A stretch of DNA of 64,000 nucleotides, taken from contig NADL03000492.1 of assembly GCA_002205965.3 (NCBI GenBank), forward strand, positions 1 to 64,000, written 5' to 3'. Of this stretch, positions 31,407 through 40,942 are shown piece after piece. This stretch comes from Kappaphycus alvarezii (taxonomy: Eukaryota > Rhodophyta > Florideophyceae > Gigartinales > Solieriaceae). Position numbers and translations under genes: made by a program. Below the pieces are notes generated by a model. The model was not told the origin of the DNA and made no database searches. It saw nothing but the letters and a program-made list of their open reading frames with translations. Each line of letters begins with the position of its first letter. The first letter of the stretch is position 1.

Positions 31407-31839
31407 GAAAATTTCAGAGGTATTGCTGGTCACCCTGTAGGATATTCCGGACCACAACCGACAATATCTTTCAAATATTAAATCACCCCACATTCTCCCC
31501 TTTATTGCATATTTGTGTTTAGTTCTCAGGGACTAGCTGGTACAGGAATTCATTATCCAATACCTTTCCCGCTCAACACTGCCCAGAGAAGTAGCAACTC
31601 CGCATACTTTATCAATAAGATATCAGCAAAATACCCAGAATCTACAGGCTATAATTATTGCATTTATGCTGCCAACAAATTATTATCTGGATGAGTGCTT
31701 ACCTGGAAAATACTGCAATAAATATTGGTGAACCTGAATCACGTCTACCAAAATTATTGTACCATGGTGTAGAGTATAAGTAGTACTAGGTTGTTAGAAA
31801 TATTTTTTATATCCTCGGGCCGGTAAAGTAGGCAAAGCC

Positions 31840-32262
31840 CTATGACTCGGAGGCAATAACGTCGGTGACAAAGCTGGCACCAGATAGGAGGCATGAGGCT
31901 ATGATATCGCCAGTAATGATGTCGTAGACGTTGAGTGACGGGACCGGTTCGGAGGGACCGGTGCCGACGACAAGTTGCGGGAAGGGTCCACCGCCGGCGG
32001 CGAAGAGCAGACTGGAGGTGGCGGATATGCCGATGGAAGTGCGGTTGCGGCCCGGACGGGCGACCGTGGTAGTGAGGTTTGTGTTGCCGTCAATGAGGTA
32101 GATGGGGCCGTTGTTCAGGTCTGCGGCAAAGAAGTTGGAGCCACCAGCGTGAGCTGCACCCTCTACTACAACGCCTTGAGGGAGATTGATGACAGTGGCT
32201 TGAGAAAGGGATGAGAGAAGGAGAGGGAGGAGACTTGGGAGAAGATAACTGAGAGCACGCAT
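31840..32262 (-). pseudogene. Truncated copy of the secreted six-bladed beta-propeller (SMP-30-like) gene
   Basis: Starts at ATG (32,260-32,262) with signal peptide MRALSYLLPSLLPLLLSSLS and follows the intact gene at 61,085-62,047 for about 138 residues, differing at a handful of positions. It stops because the 3' half is deleted. Roughly two of the propeller blades remain, so it cannot fold as the full enzyme. It could still be secreted if transcribed, since its upstream region is also duplicated. Confidence 0.8.
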
Positions 32263-32745
32263 GACTTAGGACGCATCCGGTGTGGATTGTGGAATTGATG
32301 GGGAGCGTGGATGAGATAGGTCGGACTGATGGAGGGTGATCTTCCAGCACGGGGCTTTTTATGGTGGGGAGGACGTGGTGCTGGTGAGTTGGATTGGTCA
32401 CTGTTTTTGGTAGTACTAGTAGTACTCGAGATGTGGAGGCGATCTGCGATTCGTGATTGGGTGGTTTGGATGACAAGATTTGGGTATTTGGCGTTGTGGA
32501 TGTTCCCTAAACGTCAAGGTTTGCATAGGAGTCAGACCTCCATGCTTGTGATATACGGATCCCCAAAGTCGGGACATCTAAGAGACGATGATTCGCTATT
32601 GGAATGATGTTGATGTCCCACTATCACCGATGAATTTAAGCCAAAGATGCATTCCCACACATTTCAATGCTACAGCAGTAGGCGACTACCGTACGGACTG
32701 AGCCATTACGTTACATATTACTGGGCAGCGCACTTCTACATTGGT

Positions 32746-32778
32746 GTACTGTACTGTACTGTACTGTACTGTACTGTA
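32746..32778. repeat. GTACT pentanucleotide microsatellite, 6 units
   Basis: Six full GTACT units plus a partial one. The paralogous site at 62,526-62,548 has four units, so the array has changed length since the duplication. Confidence 0.85.
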
Positions 32779-32919
32779 TTGGATCGTGCTGCATAGCTGT
32801 ACACTGCGGTACAGTACTGTACAATGCAAAGAAAATTCATAATTCACAGTACCATGGCGGTACAGTAAATCTTTACGAGTTTTTAAGGCACGAAAGTATG
32901 CAGAATATTCAGAGATCAC

Positions 32920-33103
32920 TTACTCAGGCAGGCCGTAGCGTTCCGCCACATCACGGAGTTAGCCCGAGCGGTCGCCAACCGAGCCTTGGACCAATACTCC
33001 AGGGTGAGGGCAATTCTCCTCCAACGACACGCAGCGTTGATGGTCACCTCTAACGCAGCCTGCTTGTCAACCGGTCTACCAGCTACTTCGTCCCGCTAGC
33101 GCA
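32920..33103 (+). pseudogene. LINE 3'-terminal fragment, family B-like
   Basis: One frame reads ELARAVANRALDQYSRVRAI, then LLQRHAALMVTSNAACLSTG and a stop, resembling the LINE B C-terminus (RNVAVRAM, VLTQRHAAAAVMSNAACL). It sits immediately upstream of the large LINE B fragment and so is a separate, diverged insertion. Confidence 0.6.
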
Positions 33104-35255
33104 ACACATACCGCGACGTGAACGTCAGCGGATTTCAAGGGAGCTAGCTCTTGTCCTTGGGGAATGCGCGGACGCACCACATGGTTCTCCTCAAGCTGTG
33201 GAGGCATTCACCAAGTTGTTCCTATTCCCGTCCGCGATCCTTGCTAATCCCAAGCCCTCCACCCTCTCAATCCTCGTTCCGGGCACAGCATCAAATTCCC
33301 GTATTTTTGCTGAACGTATTCAACTATGGCGTGATGGACAGTACGAAACTTTGATGCGAAGGGCAAACGCCTTGGCAACATCGCGCCCGTTGCATAAGGC
33401 AACGGAAGAGGAACAAGCGGGGATCAACAAACGGCGCGCCCTGAGGCTTGCAAAGGAGGGCGCTTACGGCAAGGCAGCGCGGGCGCTGGGATCTTCGGGG
33501 ATCGCATGCCCCTCTGCAGAGGTGGTTTCCATTCTTCGGGAGAAACACCCACAGCGCTCTCCGACCACGGAATCGTACCAACTCGCTTCCCCTGACTCGT
33601 TGCCGGCTTGCCCCCACTTCACTCCAGAACTCGTTCTCCGTTGCGTTCGGAGCTTTCCAAGGGGTAGCGCCGCAGGGGGATCCGGACTCCGCCCAAACCA
33701 CCTCGTCGAGCTTTTGCAGGTCCCACCAGTTGTCAATGGTGGAAGGAGCTTGCTAGCTTCTCTAACTAGTGTGGTCAACTTGCTAGCCAACGGGAAGGCC
33801 CCTGCGGCTATATCGGCATGGATCGCAGGTGCGCCGCTCACAGCACTCCTAAAACCAGACGGGGGAATCAGACCGATCGCCGTGGGCGAGACCCTCCGTC
33901 GCTTGGTGGGAAGATGTTTGCTGACTTGCATTTCCGAGAAGGCTTCCGAATACTTCCAGCCACTACAGTTGGGAGTAGCAACGTCAGGAGGATCTGAGGC
34001 AGTTGTCCACGCTGTACGGCGACTTTATGAGGAGCATGGCGAATCGGCAGAGTATGCACTGTTAACCGTTGACCTTCAAAACGCATTCAACCTGGTCAGC
34101 CGAAGTGCGTTTTTGAAGGAGGTCGAGGAGAGGTTCGCGGAGCTCTTACCTTGGGTCAATTACACGTACGCGGTAAACCCGGGTCATCTGTGGTGTGGGG
34201 ATGATATGCTCCGGAGCGTGGTAGGCGTGCAGCAAGGGGATCCTCTGGGTCCACTTTTATTCTCCCTTGTGCTGCAAAAAGTAACGCGGGAACTGAAAAC
34301 CCGCCTGGAAAATGTGGCTGACACCACAGGCAGGCCTTCTCTACTCCTTCAGCTATGGTACTTGGACGATGGGTATATAGTGGGCACCCATGAAGCCATT
34401 CGGAGGGCACTACAATTCCTCTCTTCCGCGGAGGTGCGTGCTTTGGGTTTGCACCTCCGCATGGATAAGTGTGCCGTCTGGTGGCCAACCGCTCCCCCCC
34501 CGTCTGTTCAGCAGTCCTTCCCAGCCGACCTTCGCCAGGACTATAGTGAAGGGACAAAAGTGCTTCGCGCCCCAATCGGATCGGACCTATTCGTGGAGCG
34601 CGAGTTCTCAAAGCATGTCGCTTCACTGAAGCCTCTCCTCAGCGCTTTGTTAACCCTGGAGGACACTCAAGTAGCTCTCCATCTACTACGGACCTGCTTC
34701 GGCGTATGTCGCATTAACTACCTCCTACGTGTAGTTCCCCCTCATTCCACTGCTAAGGGGGCCGCGGAATTCGATTCCGCTGTTGAAGCTACACTGCGGG
34801 GGTTGATGGGCGGGGTTCTGGACAGCAACACTTTTCGGGAATTACAACTCCCTGTGGCGCCCTTCGGCCCCCTCAAGCCAACTTTTGGCATTGGGCTTCG
34901 CTCTGCGAAGCTCACTGCGGCGGCTGCGTTCCTTTCCTCCGTGTCCCTCACGCGTGCCCTTTGCTCTACCCTTCTGCCTGTGCTACCGAACACTGCTCTT
35001 CATTCATACAAATCCGCAGTTCGGGCGCACGACGACTGGAAGACACAAGTGGCACCCGAGAAGGTGGTCCATTTCACGGCTATCGACTCAGTGCAGAGGT
35101 TTGGGCAGGGCCAAGTCGTCCGCCCAGTTGAGGAAAAGGCCTTTGATGCCATGCCGAAGGGGGATGAGAGGACTGTTGCATTCCGAGCCTCGTTGTCAGT
35201 GGAGGGTTGCAAGGACTGGCTGTCATGCCAACCGGCTCCGGGGTTGGGTACCTAA
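33069..35255 (+). CDS. LINE family B reverse transcriptase (5'-truncated)
   Basis: The frame is open from about 33,069 with coding character from about 33,084 and no upstream ATG at its start, so the N-terminus is missing. Motifs in order: SGLRPNHLVELL; GGIRPIAVGETLRRLVGRCL (RT motifs 1-2); LLTVDLQNAFNLVSR (motif A aspartate); GVQQGDPLGPLLFSLVL (motif B); QLWYLDDGYIVGT (catalytic DD, motif C); GLHLRMDKC. After the RT come the thumb and linker with FGIGLRSAKLTAAAAFLSS. A stop TAA at 35,253-35,255 divides it from the endonuclease in the same frame. It is a non-LTR retrotransposon polymerase that primes on nicked target DNA. It is the most complete LINE in the window. Confidence 0.88.
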   Translation, partial: NRSTSYFVPLAQHIPRRERQRISRELALVLGECADAPHGSPQAVEAFTKLFLFPSAILANPKPSTLSILVPGTASNSRIFAERIQLWRDGQYETLMRRANALATSRPLHKATEEEQAGINKRRALRLAKEGAYGKAARALGSSGIACPSAEVVSILREKHPQRSPTTESYQLASPDSLPACPHFTPELVLRCVRSFPRGSAAGGSGLRPNHLVELLQVPPVVNGGRSLLASLTSVVNLLANGKAPAAISAWIAGAPLTALLKPDGGIRPIAVGETLRRLVGRCLLTCISEKASEYFQPLQLGVATSGGSEAVVHAVRRLYEEHGESAEYALLTVDLQNAFNLVSRSAFLKEVEERFAELLPWVNYTYAVNPGHLWCGDDMLRSVVGVQQGDPLGPLLFSLVLQKVTRELKTRLENVADTTGRPSLLLQLWYLDDGYIVGTHEAIRRALQFLSSAEVRALGLHLRMDKCAVWWPTAPPPSVQQSFPADLRQDYSEGTKVLRAPIGSDLFVEREFSKHVASLKPLLSALLTLEDTQVALHLLRTCFGVCRINYLLRVVPPHSTAKGAAEFDSAVEATLRGLMGGVLDSNTFRELQLPVAPFGPLKPTFGIGLRSAKLTAAAAFLSSVSLTRALCSTLLPVLPNTALHSYKSAVRAHDDWKTQVAPEKVVHFTAIDSVQRFGQGQVVRPVEEKAFDAMPKGDERTVAFRASLSVEGCKDWLSCQPAPGLGT

Positions 35256-35860
35256 ATCCCGGACCGCAATTACAAGACGTGGTTGCAGTTCTATTGCAGA
35301 GTGCCACTGTTTCCTCCAGCCTCGAAATGCCACAAAGGGGGATGCACGACCCTCATGGATCAGTATGGTGACCACGCGCTGTGCTGTGCCTATGGATCCA
35401 CACGCGGGTGGCGGCATGACTCGCAGACACGTTTGTTTGCTGCAGATCTCTCCAAAGCTGCCCGACACCCTGTCCTCGAGCCGCCACAACGCGGCCACAC
35501 TGTTCGCCCGGACATCAAGGCGCTTGGAGAGAACGGGGGGACAGACTTTTTCGACGTAACTGTCATCCACCCATTGACCCCCGCCCGCCTTCCCTCCCTG
35601 GCGCGATGCCCACTCAAGCCCGTTAAACATGCCCGCCTTGGCAAGGACACTCGCTTTGCCGAATTGATACGTTCAAAAGGCCCTGGGCATCGCTTCATTG
35701 CCCTTCCACTTTCCACATTAGGGGGCTGGCACCCGGCTGCTCGGGACTTTGCGAAACGGGTTGCGACCGGCATTGCTGCACGGGCGGCTGTTCCGATTGC
35801 TCACGCAACGCAAACACTGTTCGCTCGTCACGGCTCCAGTCTGCGATCACAACTGAACTC
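35256..35860 (+). CDS. LINE family B restriction-like endonuclease domain
   Basis: Continues in the same frame as the RT after one TAA codon. Visible: zinc ligands CHKGGC, GDHALCC and GWRHDSQTRL; HTVRPDIKAL with the catalytic D of the R/K-P-D core; DFFDVTVIHPL as the following beta strand; LSTLGGWHPAARDFAKRVA. This is the R2-type C-terminal restriction-like (PDDEXK-fold) endonuclease that nicks the integration site. The paralogue at 59,020-59,826 has no stop at the equivalent place, so the stop here is a nonsense mutation. The LINE B reading is lost near 35,860 where LINE C sequence begins. Confidence 0.82.
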
Positions 35861-36665
35861 ATGCTCTCGAAGTCCGATAGGTTGTTCTCGTCCGCGGCAG
35901 CACACGACCGGGCACGTCTCCTCTCCGTGCGCACGTCCTCCGCCTCATCTGTTTTCTCTTCGCTTCCTCAACCCCACCGCGGTACGTACATGTCCTCTTC
36001 TACGAGGAAAGTCGCTCTGGCTCTCTGTCTCAGCATCGCGCTACTCCCTGGATCTACTTGCTGTCCGGTCTGCTCCCGGCGCTCGGCCGACATCGCACCC
36101 GTCTTAGATCCAAGCGGTCAAGACGCGTTGACCTGCAAATACGAAGACAGAATGACTCGTCGACATCACGTCCTCCGCAACGTTCTTGCCCGCTACTGTA
36201 AGAAAGTTTGGATCGTCGCCCTCGTCGAGCATCCGCTCCTCTACCAGGTTCCCGACTCGTCTGGGCATTCGGAGTCCCCCGCGTTACGAATGGGCATTTA
36301 CATACCGGCTTCACAGTACCGATATCGCCGTCGTTGTTACTGTTGCCCAGCCCTCCGCACACCGCCACATTTCGCCAAGTACGGTTACCGCAGGCGCTGC
36401 CGCAACACTCGCAGAGCGCGAGAAACATCATCACTACAGCACTTACTGCAACCACAACGATATCCTCCTCTCCCCCGTCGGGATTGATATCTATGGCGAC
36501 TTGGGCGACGACGGCAAGGGTTTTTTCCGCCGCCTTGCTTCCTTCGCTGCTTCCCGTCGCGGTTCCTCCCCTCAACAGGAGCTCCGCGACTTGGTTACCC
36601 GTTTTGAGTTCAGTCTCCAAATGATGCAGGCGCGACAGGTTTCTACCCACCGCCCGCATCCGTAG
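35857..36665 (+). pseudogene. LINE family C restriction-like endonuclease fragment
   Basis: Two overlapping frames (35861-36487 and 36186-36665) encode a different LINE C-terminus: AAAHDRARLLSVR, the zinc-ligand cluster CCPVCSRR with GQDALTCKYEDRMTRRHH, then DIAVVVTVAQPS, AATLAEREKHHHYSTYC, GDLGDDGKGFFRRLASFAA and a terminal helix. This is the layout of restriction-like endonuclease domains (zinc ligands, D site, late E-x-x-K-H-x-x-Y segment) but the sequence is not LINE A or B. A frameshift lies near 36,290. A short inverted copy exists at 62,860-62,990. Confidence 0.65.
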
Positions 36666-36954
36666 TTAATTTGTGAATACCCTCCGCACGCTTCTGTGCA
36701 GCATTGTACAACCCATAAAGATTTACCACCATCACCATGACTTTATTTTCGGAAATTACAGTTTCCTCACTTATTAACCCAACCTGACAGTGTCAGGGTG
36801 GGTGGGTCGGAACATCTGTACTGTACATTAGATTATAAATGATTTTCGTCAGACCCGAATGAGACTGGCCGCAAGTTACTCAGCGAGTACCATTACATCC
36901 ACTGCAGCGTGCCTTCGCAGTAGGACCGAACTGATCTTCACGAACGGTTAAGTT
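36666..36954. other. No gene seen
   Basis: 3' flank of the LINE C fragment. Contains a TACTGTACATTAG word and no recognisable coding frame. Confidence 0.4.
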
Positions 36955-37095
36955 CGTCTGCATTAGTTCCTTCCCCATTACTGTGTCGGCATACCTTTTA
37001 GAGTCGATCGTGGTTGTCTGGAAAACTACTGTATGGGATAGGTCGGATACATCTTCCAAGAGCAAAACACGCAATCCTTCCCCTTTACTACGGGG
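36955..37095 (+). repeat. LINE 3'-tail repeat copy
   Basis: CCTTCCCCATTACTGTGTC followed by GGTTGTCTGGAAAAC and ATCTTCCAAGAGCAAAAC matches the tail repeat at 62,710-62,838 with a few substitutions and a small insertion (ACTGT). Confidence 0.7.
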
Positions 37096-37234
37096 CACAT
37101 TTTGATTGCAACAGAATTACATATGTCAATTGTGTCGAGTGTTTGTCGCGACCTTTTCTGTCACAGTTGTAGGATCAAGTAATGAGCCCCGTCATGAGGG
37201 CAGGGGGTGGACTATTTGGAACTCCTTAGAAAAC

Positions 37235-38899
37235 TCAAACCCATTCTGGAGTTCTTGAGAACGATGTAAAGCTGTAAATTTGGACACTAGCTTCCCCCAG
37301 TTGTTCCGCCAAGACTTGAGACAGCAACCCCAAATTTCCCGATTCGAAATTATCTATCGGAAGTTGGCAAGAATATGATCCACTCAAAACTTTGGTCCAA
37401 GCGACCTTTCCCCTGGTGATGCCAGAGGAACGCCCATCCATTGCAACCAGTAAACTTAAACCTTCTGAACCATGACCGAGATGAATGATCTGAAATTCGC
37501 CTTTATCTGATACGCAGTTATATGATGTACGGCGTCCACCCACGATACTTACATCAGTCCTACGAAGAGGAACCGCGTGACTATTCCCGCTTGTCCACTC
37601 TTCCAACCCATGCCATGAAGACCGCGCACATTTGCGACTACCATCAAGCCACACAGCCACGCCCATCGTAATCCGTCCAAGGACCCTTCTTCTTGGGAGT
37701 TTTAAACTTTCAAACAGACCGTACCAAGAATGTACTCCGTGGCTTGCAATCCTCTCACGCCATCCAGGACCAACGATTGGATCACTCGCCGGGCATCCAA
37801 TATTCCATCGAGCCATGTCCTTCAATTCTTCAACATCTTCGGTCCATCCCGTTTCGAGAGAATCTGCGGCCCCATGATAAATATTCTTTAACAATAACTC
37901 AAGACTTTTCTCCGGTTCGAGCTTGACGCGAAGATTGAACGACGTCCATATTCTCACATCCCCTTCTTTGCAGTCTGCAGTCCTATATTCACTTGTCATG
38001 ATGACGCCTAATGACCACAAGCCAGCCACTTCTTCCACAAATGGCCACATTCTCCTAACAGTTGGCTCTGATCGATCCTTTCCTGGAATTCTATCATTCA
38101 GGCTGATCACAGGCCACAAAACGTATGGCAGTAGACCTGTATGGGCCCAACTACCCATACTCGCGTCGCGAATCCACAAACATTGATCCAACCACAATCG
38201 GCATCTTTGAACTCCAGCTTTACGCAATTCCCTCAGTGCATAATGCAAATTCTCCCAGTTTCGCCGTGAAAACTTGAATCTCCCGACAACTTGATCCTGG
38301 CCTACTTGGACGTAAGAGGTAGCGAAGCATGGTATACGATCCTGTATGCAATTCTCATACTGTTCCGCAATTGCTGCAGAGTCAACTCTTTTAAGCTGGG
38401 ATCCAAATAGCTGTAGATCATTGTCATCTCCTGGAGTGATTACACGCGAAAGGCCTTTACAAGCTTCTCGCACGGCTTCTTGTCCAAACTTGACACAGGC
38501 GGAGTATGGGCGCGTGAGAATCTGCTCAATCAACTCTGTAGGTATTACAGACGTTGGCACTGAAGCAGGAGTGGCCACGGGGCCGTAGAACGCAGCATTT
38601 CCAATGTGCGAAGGGTTGCTATTTCCTGGATTTTGTGTGGACTGATGCGGGTAATTTTGAGGATGATTTGTGATGGAAGCGTCGCTGATTTGGAAATCTT
38701 GGGACGACACGGGATGAGCAGGGAATGAAGGCGCATACGGAGCGGGGTTTGAAGCTTGATTTTGAAAATGAAAGAAATGTTGCAATGGGTCTTGAAGTTG
38801 GGTGATATTTGCCATACCAGGATGCTGTGTGAGTTGTTTCTTGAACTTCTTGAGCATTTTCAAAGCATCAGCCTTAACGCCGCGCGGGTTTTCAGACAT
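37235..38899 (-). CDS. Intact 554-residue protein of unknown function, weak HET-like resemblance
   Basis: A single uninterrupted frame from ATG (38,897-38,899) to 37,235. Residues 1-30 are basic and helical. Residues 45-115 are a low-complexity N/Q/P/S/H-rich linker. Residues 125-554 are a globular region rich in W, R and L, with RCRLWLDQCLWIRDASMGSW, RRMWPFVEEVAGLW and a C-terminal segment with WHGLEEWTSG and LLSQVLAEQLGEASVQIY. The W-x-D-Q and hydrophobic spacing weakly recalls HET-type incompatibility/NLR-associated proteins, but I would not assign it. It is not repeated elsewhere in the window and, unlike the transposons around it, is undamaged, so it is probably a host gene under selection. 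Its promoter side (38,900-39,300) has no clear TATA box. Confidence 0.65.
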   Translation of the reverse strand: MSENPRGVKADALKMLKKFKKQLTQHPGMANITQLQDPLQHFFHFQNQASNPAPYAPSFPAHPVSSQDFQISDASITNHPQNYPHQSTQNPGNSNPSHIGNAAFYGPVATPASVPTSVIPTELIEQILTRPYSACVKFGQEAVREACKGLSRVITPGDDNDLQLFGSQLKRVDSAAIAEQYENCIQDRIPCFATSYVQVGQDQVVGRFKFSRRNWENLHYALRELRKAGVQRCRLWLDQCLWIRDASMGSWAHTGLLPYVLWPVISLNDRIPGKDRSEPTVRRMWPFVEEVAGLWSLGVIMTSEYRTADCKEGDVRIWTSFNLRVKLEPEKSLELLLKNIYHGAADSLETGWTEDVEELKDMARWNIGCPASDPIVGPGWRERIASHGVHSWYGLFESLKLPRRRVLGRITMGVAVWLDGSRKCARSSWHGLEEWTSGNSHAVPLRRTDVSIVGGRRTSYNCVSDKGEFQIIHLGHGSEGLSLLVAMDGRSSGITRGKVAWTKVLSGSYSCQLPIDNFESGNLGLLSQVLAEQLGEASVQIYSFTSFSRTPEWV

Positions 38900-39319
38900 G
38901 AGGATGGAATTACGCGTGAATGTTAGACGAGATTGGATGTGTTTTGCCTGAGGTGCAGCTTGAGCGAAACTGCTAGCGGTGAGGTTTCCAAAGGCCGCGT
39001 GGTTCGAACGACAGGTCTAATCTCAGAGTCACAAAGCATTAGCAATCAATTTATGAATTGCGACTGTTACTACAGAGTGTAAATCGTTTACATCAAATGG
39101 TTTCTACAGAGTAAAAGAGAAGTCGCTAGAGACGAAAAGTACAACAAGGCGGCAACAATTATAGGGGAAATTTTTGGTTGGTTTGCTTTTTTGTTTTGGT
39201 AAATGACAAGGGCATCTCTCTCATCGCAAATTACGTACATCGCGCCCCGCCGCGGCACCAACCTAGCTAGTGGCCAAACGCGCACGCATCTTTCACATTG
39301 TCAGCTTTTAGTCCAACAG
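38900..39319. other. Intergenic, promoter side of the 554-residue gene
   Basis: No coding frame with a domain and no recognised repeat. It lies between a minus-strand gene start and the left LTR of copia element 2. Confidence 0.4.
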
Positions 39320-39471
39320 TGAGAGTTGCACTCCTGACGTGCAACGACTGCAATGCTCGCTTAGGAGCAAGCCGGGTCCGGCAGGGGACCCATATTTAGT
39401 GATTTGGATTAACCTCGAGTACCTGGGAGGTGCGGACAATTTGTCCTGAGGAGGTTTTGGGAGACTATCTT
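39320..39471. repeat. Left LTR of copia element 2
   Basis: TGAGAGTTGCACTCCTGACG to about GGAGACTATCT matches 44,182-44,336 with about 10-15 percent differences. It is followed by TTGGTGGGACCC, which begins with TGG as a primer-binding site does. It is a short LTR, with no clear 5-bp target duplication. Confidence 0.75.
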
Positions 39472-39631
39472 TGGTGGGACCCTTTTGTGGCAGTAAAGCA
39501 GAGTCAAACGGAGGGGGACCACAACGAACCTTCATCATGATTTGAACCGGATTTCTCTTTTTCTTCATACTGTCTACATCTACTACCGAATGTTACATCT
39601 TTATATTTGGCGCCATTTATCAAAAAAAGCC

Positions 39632-40222
39632 ATGTCCGGCGAACAAAACGCTTTGAAGCCAGCCAAGCTAACTAGCACCAAAGACTGCGTATCATGGCGT
39701 GGTCGTATGAAAGCCTACATTCAAAGCTCAGACATTGATCTCATGGGACTTTCTGATCTCGCCGAACCTGCAAGGTCCTCGCAGAGAACCGCCTGGAAGA
39801 AGGCAATGATCAAGGCTAAAACATCCGTAATCCTTCCATTGGAAGCTGGACCAAGCGCACAAACAACCACGATTGCAGAAGACGATGAGAAGTCGGCGAA
39901 AGATCTTTGGGATGCTTTTGTCTCTCTTCATACTGCATCCAATGAGCAGACAATTGTCAATCTTTTGCAAGAACTAGAACAGATGGAGTTCAAAGAAGAC
40001 GGAAACTGAGAAGTACCATTGACTAAGTTCAACGAAATTCTGAAAAAACTTTCTTCTCTTAGACGACCGGTTACTGAGAGTGAGAAGGTATCGAAGATGG
40101 TTAGAACCCTTTCGGAGCATTTCAATCCTATTGCAATGACATCAAGTGGTTTGAACTGGCAAGACTCGATAACAAACATTGAGACTGAAGTCGCTCGCCT
40201 TCGAATGAAGGAGATTGACTAA
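39632..40222 (+). pseudogene. Ty1/copia element 2 Gag
   Basis: Starts MSGEQNALKPAKLTSTKDC at ATG 39,632. The copia Gag pattern includes SWRGRMKAYIQSSDIDLMGL, SAKDLWDAFVSLHTASNEQT, LLQELEQMEF, then after a stop at about 40,007 PLTKFNEILKKLSSL, KVSKMVRTLSEHF and INIETEV. One or two point stops break it; otherwise well preserved. It packaged element RNA. Confidence 0.8.
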
Positions 40223-40225
40223 AGA

Positions 40226-40852
40226 AAGGGTTTAATTAGCATTTCGAAAGCAAATACTGCCGGGGGAAAGAACTGGAAGCCGAGAGATGGAAGGATTCAA
40301 AAGCAGCGCAGATTTTATGAACCTTGCTGGGTCTGCAACAAGATGGGATAGTACGCAAAAGACTGCTGATAGCTTGCGGACATGCAGGAAGATCAAGGAC
40401 AACAACCGCAGCATGAAAGAGGTCGTGGCTGTGGAGGAACGTACCGCGGTGGATATCGTCATTTTGGATCGTTTCGCGGACTTGGTAATTACTACCCGCA
40501 GAGAGGCCAGAACCGATACCATCAGTATCATCAGCGCCAGAACTATGATCAAGTTCAGCTGCAGCAAAGCAGGTGGGGTGACTGCAACATTACCCCACAC
40601 CAAGGAGCTCATATCCAAGGAGGCAATGTACCAAGTAGCCAAGCTACGCAGATTCGAGATTCACCTCCGCCTAACTATGGAGCTGGTCCTTCAAGCAATA
40701 TGCGAAATGGTCCATACGGATTTATGACTCAGATAAAATTTCGCAGCACCATCGCAAAATGTGCAGAAGAAAAATCTATTGATGCCTTGATTGACTCCGG
40801 TGGTTCGCACCATTTCTTCCATATCCGTAATTCTCTCGTTGATTACGAGTAG
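40226..40852 (+). pseudogene. Ty1/copia element 2 zinc knuckle and protease
   Basis: In frame near 40,325 the peptide CWVCNKMG-stop-YAKDC is a C-x2-C-x4-H-x4-C knuckle whose histidine codon has become a stop. A G/R/Y/Q-rich RNA-binding-like stretch follows (RGGYRHFGSFRGLGNYYPQR). The protease core IDALIDSGGSHHFF (catalytic DSG) is at about 40,780. The frame ends at 40,850-40,852. Confidence 0.7.
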
Positions 40853-40942
40853 ATCGAGGTAGCTGATGTCCAGGCTGCTTTCGAACTGTCTGTCACTGTC
40901 GGAAAAGGCAAAGTCTTCATCCCGCTGGATGGTGGCTCCTAC

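Larger units (their letters stand above)
30405..31445. repeat. Duplicated block D1, copy 1
   Basis: Collinear with 57,656-58,768 at high identity. Shared content: the start GATTGGTTATCTG, a 140-codon-class ORF, a diverged LINE-tail repeat and a LINE B 3' fragment. Copy 2 has about 70 bp extra (58,127-58,197, another LINE-tail repeat). In copy 2 the sequence before the start is CCGAATTTGCTCA, in copy 1 it is the end of the acidic-ORF LTR, which marks that LTR end as an insertion boundary. Confidence 0.8.
31505..32905. repeat. Duplicated block D2, copy 1 (with internal deletion)
   Basis: 31,505-31,655 matches 60,880-61,020 and 31,834-32,905 matches 61,605-62,683, so this copy lacks the segment equivalent to 61,020-61,605 and has about 180 bp of unrelated sequence instead. 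The duplicated sequence covers the 5' half and promoter side of the secreted beta-propeller gene and a GTACT microsatellite. Confidence 0.85.

Noticed and set aside
32090..32476. 128-codon minus-strand ORF upstream of the truncated propeller gene (repeated at 61,875-62,261)
   Set aside because: It overlaps the signal-peptide region in another frame and is present twice only because the block is duplicated; low-complexity S/P composition and no domain.
36054..36659. 201-codon minus-strand ORF with GTATGSSEGSKAAEK, apparently conserved at 62.9 kb
   Set aside because: Both places are antisense to LINE C coding sequence (FFRRLASFAASRRG). The apparent conservation reflects the LINE fragment, whose plus-strand reading makes biological sense.
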